Source: Ornithinibacillus sp. 4-3
GTDB lineage: Bacteria > Bacillota > Bacilli > Bacillales > Amphibacillaceae
Assembly: GCF_040958695.1 (NCBI RefSeq)
Contig: NZ_CP162599.1
Coordinates: forward strand, 1,832,001 to 1,896,000
Length of the DNA: 64,000 bases
Reading direction: 5' to 3'
This document shows positions 61,198 to 64,000 of this stretch, in pieces; the first letter of the stretch is position 1; each line of letters starts with the position of its first letter. The position numbers and the translations under genes were made by a program. The notes below the pieces were generated by a model. The model saw only the letters and a program-made list of their open reading frames with translations, did not search any database and was not told the DNA's origin.

Positions 61198-62451
61198 TTA
61201 TATCTCACTTAATCTTTGCACATATTCTTTCATTTCTTCATCTGACGGTTCTAGTTGTAAATATTTAGTAAAAGCAATATTTGCTTCTGTTAATTTTCCT
61301 TGTTCTGCTAAAAAATATCCATATTCTTTTAAAAATATCGGATCTTCTTCTAGTAGCATATAAGCATCTTCATACTGTTCTGCCGCTTTTTCTATAAAAT
61401 CTTCCTCATAGTAAGCTCTAGCTAATTCCCAGCTATAAAGCGGATCACTTGTATCTCCTGCTTGAATTTGCTCTAATAAATCGATAATTTCTGTATACTG
61501 CTCATCTTCTTTTAAAAGCTCTACCAAAAACAAAATTGCTTCCTGGTAATCTGGATCTAATTCAATTGCTTTTTTAACATAATGCATACTTGCTTCAAAG
61601 TCTTTTAATTTATTAGCTAATACACCCGCAAAATATTGTAATTCCTTATGATGTTCGTCAAATTCAATGCCTTTCTGACATACTTCATAAGCATTTTCAA
61701 TTAATCCTTCTGCATCATAGGCAGTTGCTAATTCATAGTATACAGAATGATAATACGGATCGATATCTAATAATTTTCCCCAAACTTTTATGGCGATATC
61801 CTTACGATCTGCATAGAAAGCAGTTAATCCATGTTTAAATAATTCATTTGGATTATTGGACTTTACCTTTTGGTAGAATTCTAACGCTTTTTCATATTCT
61901 CCTGATGCTGCATTAGCTTCAGCTAAACGAGAGATAATTGATATATTAGCAATTTCCTTATGTTGTTTAAAAACTTTTTCATAATAAGTGATTGCCCGTT
62001 TAAATTCACCTGTAGAAAAGAAAAATTCCCCTAAAGCAAAGTCAATAATACTTTCTTTAGGCTGAAGTTTCTTTGCCATCATAAGCTTCATTTCTGCAAC
62101 TTCAAATAATCCTTCAGCTTGATAAAGATCAGCTAGCTGCAAAAGTGCTTGAACATAAGCAGGATCCTCTTCATGAATATTATTTAATATATTAATCGCA
62201 GCTTTATCATCCTCTAATTCAACATAATTCTGCGCCAGCATTATTTTCAATTCGCTTTCATCTGGGTATTTATCAATTAGTTCTTGTAATGCCTCATTAG
62301 CTTCTGCCAAGAATCCCCATTGCATATACACTTCACAAATTGCGAATTTCTCATCATCTGATGCCGACAGATAATATTGCTGTAATATATTCATTGCTTG
62401 ATCACTTTGATTATTTTCAAGAAGCTGAATCGCATGTAGAATGGTTTCCAA
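61198..62451 (-). CDS. ypiA: TPR repeat protein YpiA
   Basis: The 417-residue protein is made almost entirely of tetratricopeptide repeats. I count about eleven 34-residue units, e.g. EDKAAINILNNIHEEDPAYV, GLFEVAEMKLMMAKKLQPKE, EYEKALEFYQKVKSNNPNEL and GKLTEANIAFTKYLQLEPSD. TPR arrays bind partner proteins. YpiA is upstream of ypiB-ypiF-qcrABC in B. subtilis, and that order is kept here. No signal peptide or membrane segment is seen. It is highly acidic. Repeat element R3 lies between it and aroA. Confidence 0.9.
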   Translation of the reverse strand: METILHAIQLLENNQSDQAMNILQQYYLSASDDEKFAICEVYMQWGFLAEANEALQELIDKYPDESELKIMLAQNYVELEDDKAAINILNNIHEEDPAYVQALLQLADLYQAEGLFEVAEMKLMMAKKLQPKESIIDFALGEFFFSTGEFKRAITYYEKVFKQHKEIANISIISRLAEANAASGEYEKALEFYQKVKSNNPNELFKHGLTAFYADRKDIAIKVWGKLLDIDPYYHSVYYELATAYDAEGLIENAYEVCQKGIEFDEHHKELQYFAGVLANKLKDFEASMHYVKKAIELDPDYQEAILFLVELLKEDEQYTEIIDLLEQIQAGDTSDPLYSWELARAYYEEDFIEKAAEQYEDAYMLLEEDPIFLKEYGYFLAEQGKLTEANIAFTKYLQLEPSDEEMKEYVQRLSEI

Positions 62452-62571
62452 ATAATATCGTCCTTTCTAGGAATCCGGTTCTGGAAAAAGAATAGAATCT
62501 ACAACTAGGCAGATTCTGTTTTGTTCTAGAGTAAAAAAGTATTAAAAATTGCGCAAAGTAATGCTTATTCA

Positions 62572-62756
62572 AAGATAGCGCTGTCTAGCGGAGCGCCAAA
62601 GAACGGAAACGCAATCTCTAGGTTTTTCGACGTATAGGGCGTACTACGACGTACAGGATGTACTAATGCGGATGTTGCTCGCGTAACGTGGCGTACTTAA
62701 TCCGTATCCCCTATGCGTTGCGATAAGATATCGCGTTTTTAGTCTGTAAGGGCACT
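62572..62756. repeat. Interspersed repeat element R3 (~185 bp)
   Basis: The stretch contains GCGGATGTTGCTCGCGTAAC (62668-62687) and ACGTGGCGTACTTAATCCG, the same modules seen in R1 (39301-39342). These are followed by palindromic GTTGCGATAAGATATCGCG-like segments. It differs from R1 at its ends, so it is a mosaic relative, not a full copy. No coding frame with a binding site is inside. Confidence 0.7.
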
Positions 62757-62770
62757 CTTTGCTTTTCTTA

Positions 62771-64000
62771 TTAAGATTGGGTTAATTGATGTAAATCCTC
62801 TAAGAAATTTGGATAGGAAACAGAAATAGAGCTATCATCATCTAAAATTACTTCTTCCTTTGCAATCAATGATGCGATTGCTCCCATCATTGCAATACGA
62901 TGATCACTATAGGATTTTACTTTACCGCCAGATAAGTTTGTATTGCCATGAATGATCATACCATCTTCTAATGGTTCAATTTTAGCTCCTAACGTTGTTA
63001 GAACATCGACAGTAGCTTCAATACGATCTGTTTCTTTTACCCTTAATTCTTCTGCATCAGTAATGACAGTTTTTCCATCAGCTTGTGTAGCTAATAATGC
63101 AATAATTGGAATTTCATCGATTAACCTAGGGATTATTTTACCATTTATTTCTATGCCACGTAAATGACTATGTTTAACTGTTATATCACCGAAGTGTTCT
63201 CCACCAATCATTTGTTCATTAGAAATAGTGATGTTTCCTCCCATTTGTTGTAAAACATCAATAATACCTGTTCGTGTTTCATTTAAACCAACATTTTTAA
63301 TTGTTAATGTACTATTAGGGACGATTGCTGCGGCCACAATAAAGAAAGCTGCAGAAGATATATCACCAGGCACATGTACATTTGTTCCAGTTAGCTTCTG
63401 TTTTCCTTGAATAGAAATTTCTAGTCCATCCACATGAACCTCAGCTCCAAAAGCTGTTAACATTCTTTCTGTATGATCTCTTGATGTATCTATTTCAGTT
63501 ACCTTAGTTACACCATCTGCAAGTAACCCTGCGATTAAAATTGCTGATTTCACCTGTGCGCTCTTCACAGGTAATATATAATCTATGCCTTTTAACTGCC
63601 GTCCTCGAATTCCTAAAGGAAGTAAGCTACCTTCTCCTCTTCCATCGATAGAGGCACCCATTTCTTTTAATGGAATAATCACTCTATCCATTGGGCGTAT
63701 GGTTAAATGTGGGTCACCATGAATGACAGTATAAAAAGGCAAACTTGCTAGAAGTCCTAACATTAATCTAGCTGCGGTACCTGAATTGCCGAAATAAACT
63801 GGTACTGTTGGTTCTTTAAAAGAATCAATACCTTTTCCATAAATTGTAATTGATGATTCCTGATGTTCTATTGCAACACCTAAGGAACGAAATGCTTCTA
63901 AAGTATGTAAACAATCATCACTTTGAAGGAAATTAGTAATCTTAGTTGTACCTGTTGCCATGGAACCAAACATAATGGCGCGATGTGAAATCGATTTATC
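62771..64000 (-). CDS. aroA: 3-phosphoshikimate 1-carboxyvinyltransferase (5' end outside window)
   Basis: Reading continues past the window edge: before the internal Met at 63973 the frame reads DKSISHRAI, part of the conserved EPSP synthase N-terminus, so the first ~20 residues are missing. About 409 residues are seen. It has GNSGTAARLMLGLLA (inside), PLGIRGRQLKGIDYILPVKS, SRDHTERMLTAFGAEV, KETDRIEATVDVLTTLG and HRIAMMGAIASL. It joins shikimate-3-phosphate with PEP in aromatic amino-acid synthesis (called aroE in B. subtilis). Repeat R3 separates it from ypiA. Confidence 0.94.
   Translation of the reverse strand, partial: DKSISHRAIMFGSMATGTTKITNFLQSDDCLHTLEAFRSLGVAIEHQESSITIYGKGIDSFKEPTVPVYFGNSGTAARLMLGLLASLPFYTVIHGDPHLTIRPMDRVIIPLKEMGASIDGRGEGSLLPLGIRGRQLKGIDYILPVKSAQVKSAILIAGLLADGVTKVTEIDTSRDHTERMLTAFGAEVHVDGLEISIQGKQKLTGTNVHVPGDISSAAFFIVAAAIVPNSTLTIKNVGLNETRTGIIDVLQQMGGNITISNEQMIGGEHFGDITVKHSHLRGIEINGKIIPRLIDEIPIIALLATQADGKTVITDAEELRVKETDRIEATVDVLTTLGAKIEPLEDGMIIHGNTNLSGGKVKSYSDHRIAMMGAIASLIAKEEVILDDDSSISVSYPNFLEDLHQLTQS

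Overview
The window is a chromosomal segment of a low-GC, Gram-positive, Bacillaceae-type bacterium. Strong GGAGG ribosome binding sites, frequent TTG/GTG starts and terminators ending in T runs all fit. From about 24.6 kb on, gene content and order follow the conserved Bacillus ypiA-qcr-dapB-bshA-cca-birA-pan-dinG-aspB-dnaD-nth-ponA-recU-rnpB neighbourhood. Gene complement and interspersed repeats resemble Oceanobacillus/Virgibacillus-like halotolerant genera; this genus-level placement is inference.

Region 1 (1-24.5 kb) is accessory. It holds a PadR regulator with a DUF4188 gene; an operon of an HSL-family esterase, a condensation-like acyltransferase, a zinc-ribbon membrane protein and an AadA-like nucleotidyltransferase; and an SOS-type translesion polymerase with its YolD partner under two LexA-like boxes. 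Next come a two-component system with a LanFEG/Bcr-like ABC exporter, a P-loop kinase, small VOC and CMD proteins, a DJ-1/PfpI protein facing a WYL regulator, a YeiH/LysR pair, an AraC/GyrI-like regulator, a SAM methyltransferase with a possible leader-peptide region, and a Rieske-containing FAD oxidoreductase. Between about 14.3 and 22.9 kb lie several gene remnants: a TetR tail, a siderophore ABC ATPase fragment, a truncated ABC ATPase and unidentified tails.

Region 2 (24.5-36 kb) is housekeeping and respiratory. It contains msrAB (fused), yqfQ, yozE, tatC, tatA, mobA, dfrA, thyA, a VOC protein and fhs on the minus strand. Divergently there is a ba3-type cytochrome oxidase operon (subunits IIa, II and I) plus a Sco copper chaperone, with Rex-like operators upstream. 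tatAC, mobA and the Tat-signal-bearing QcrA (59.4 kb) are functionally related; dfrA, thyA and fhs all act in folate one-carbon metabolism.

Region 3 (36-64 kb) is the conserved core: ypsC, RNase P RNA (rnpB), gpsB, cdd, yppE, recU-ponA (plus strand), nth, dnaD, aspB, dinG, panC, panB, birA, cca, bshA, dapB, ypjD, a DUF6440 gene, yugP, a shortened ypjB-like gene, ypjA, qcrCBA, ypiF, ypiB, ypiA and a 5'-truncated aroA at the right edge. Compared with the B. subtilis order, panD, mgsA/bshB1, asnS and ypmA/ypmB are missing from their usual places. Repeat elements occupy 37.02-37.19, 39.14-39.42, 46.16-46.46 and 62.57-62.76 kb. The 39 and 46 kb copies share ends and lie in opposite orientation around recU-ponA-nth-dnaD-aspB.

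No tRNA, CRISPR array, prophage or intact insertion sequence was seen.
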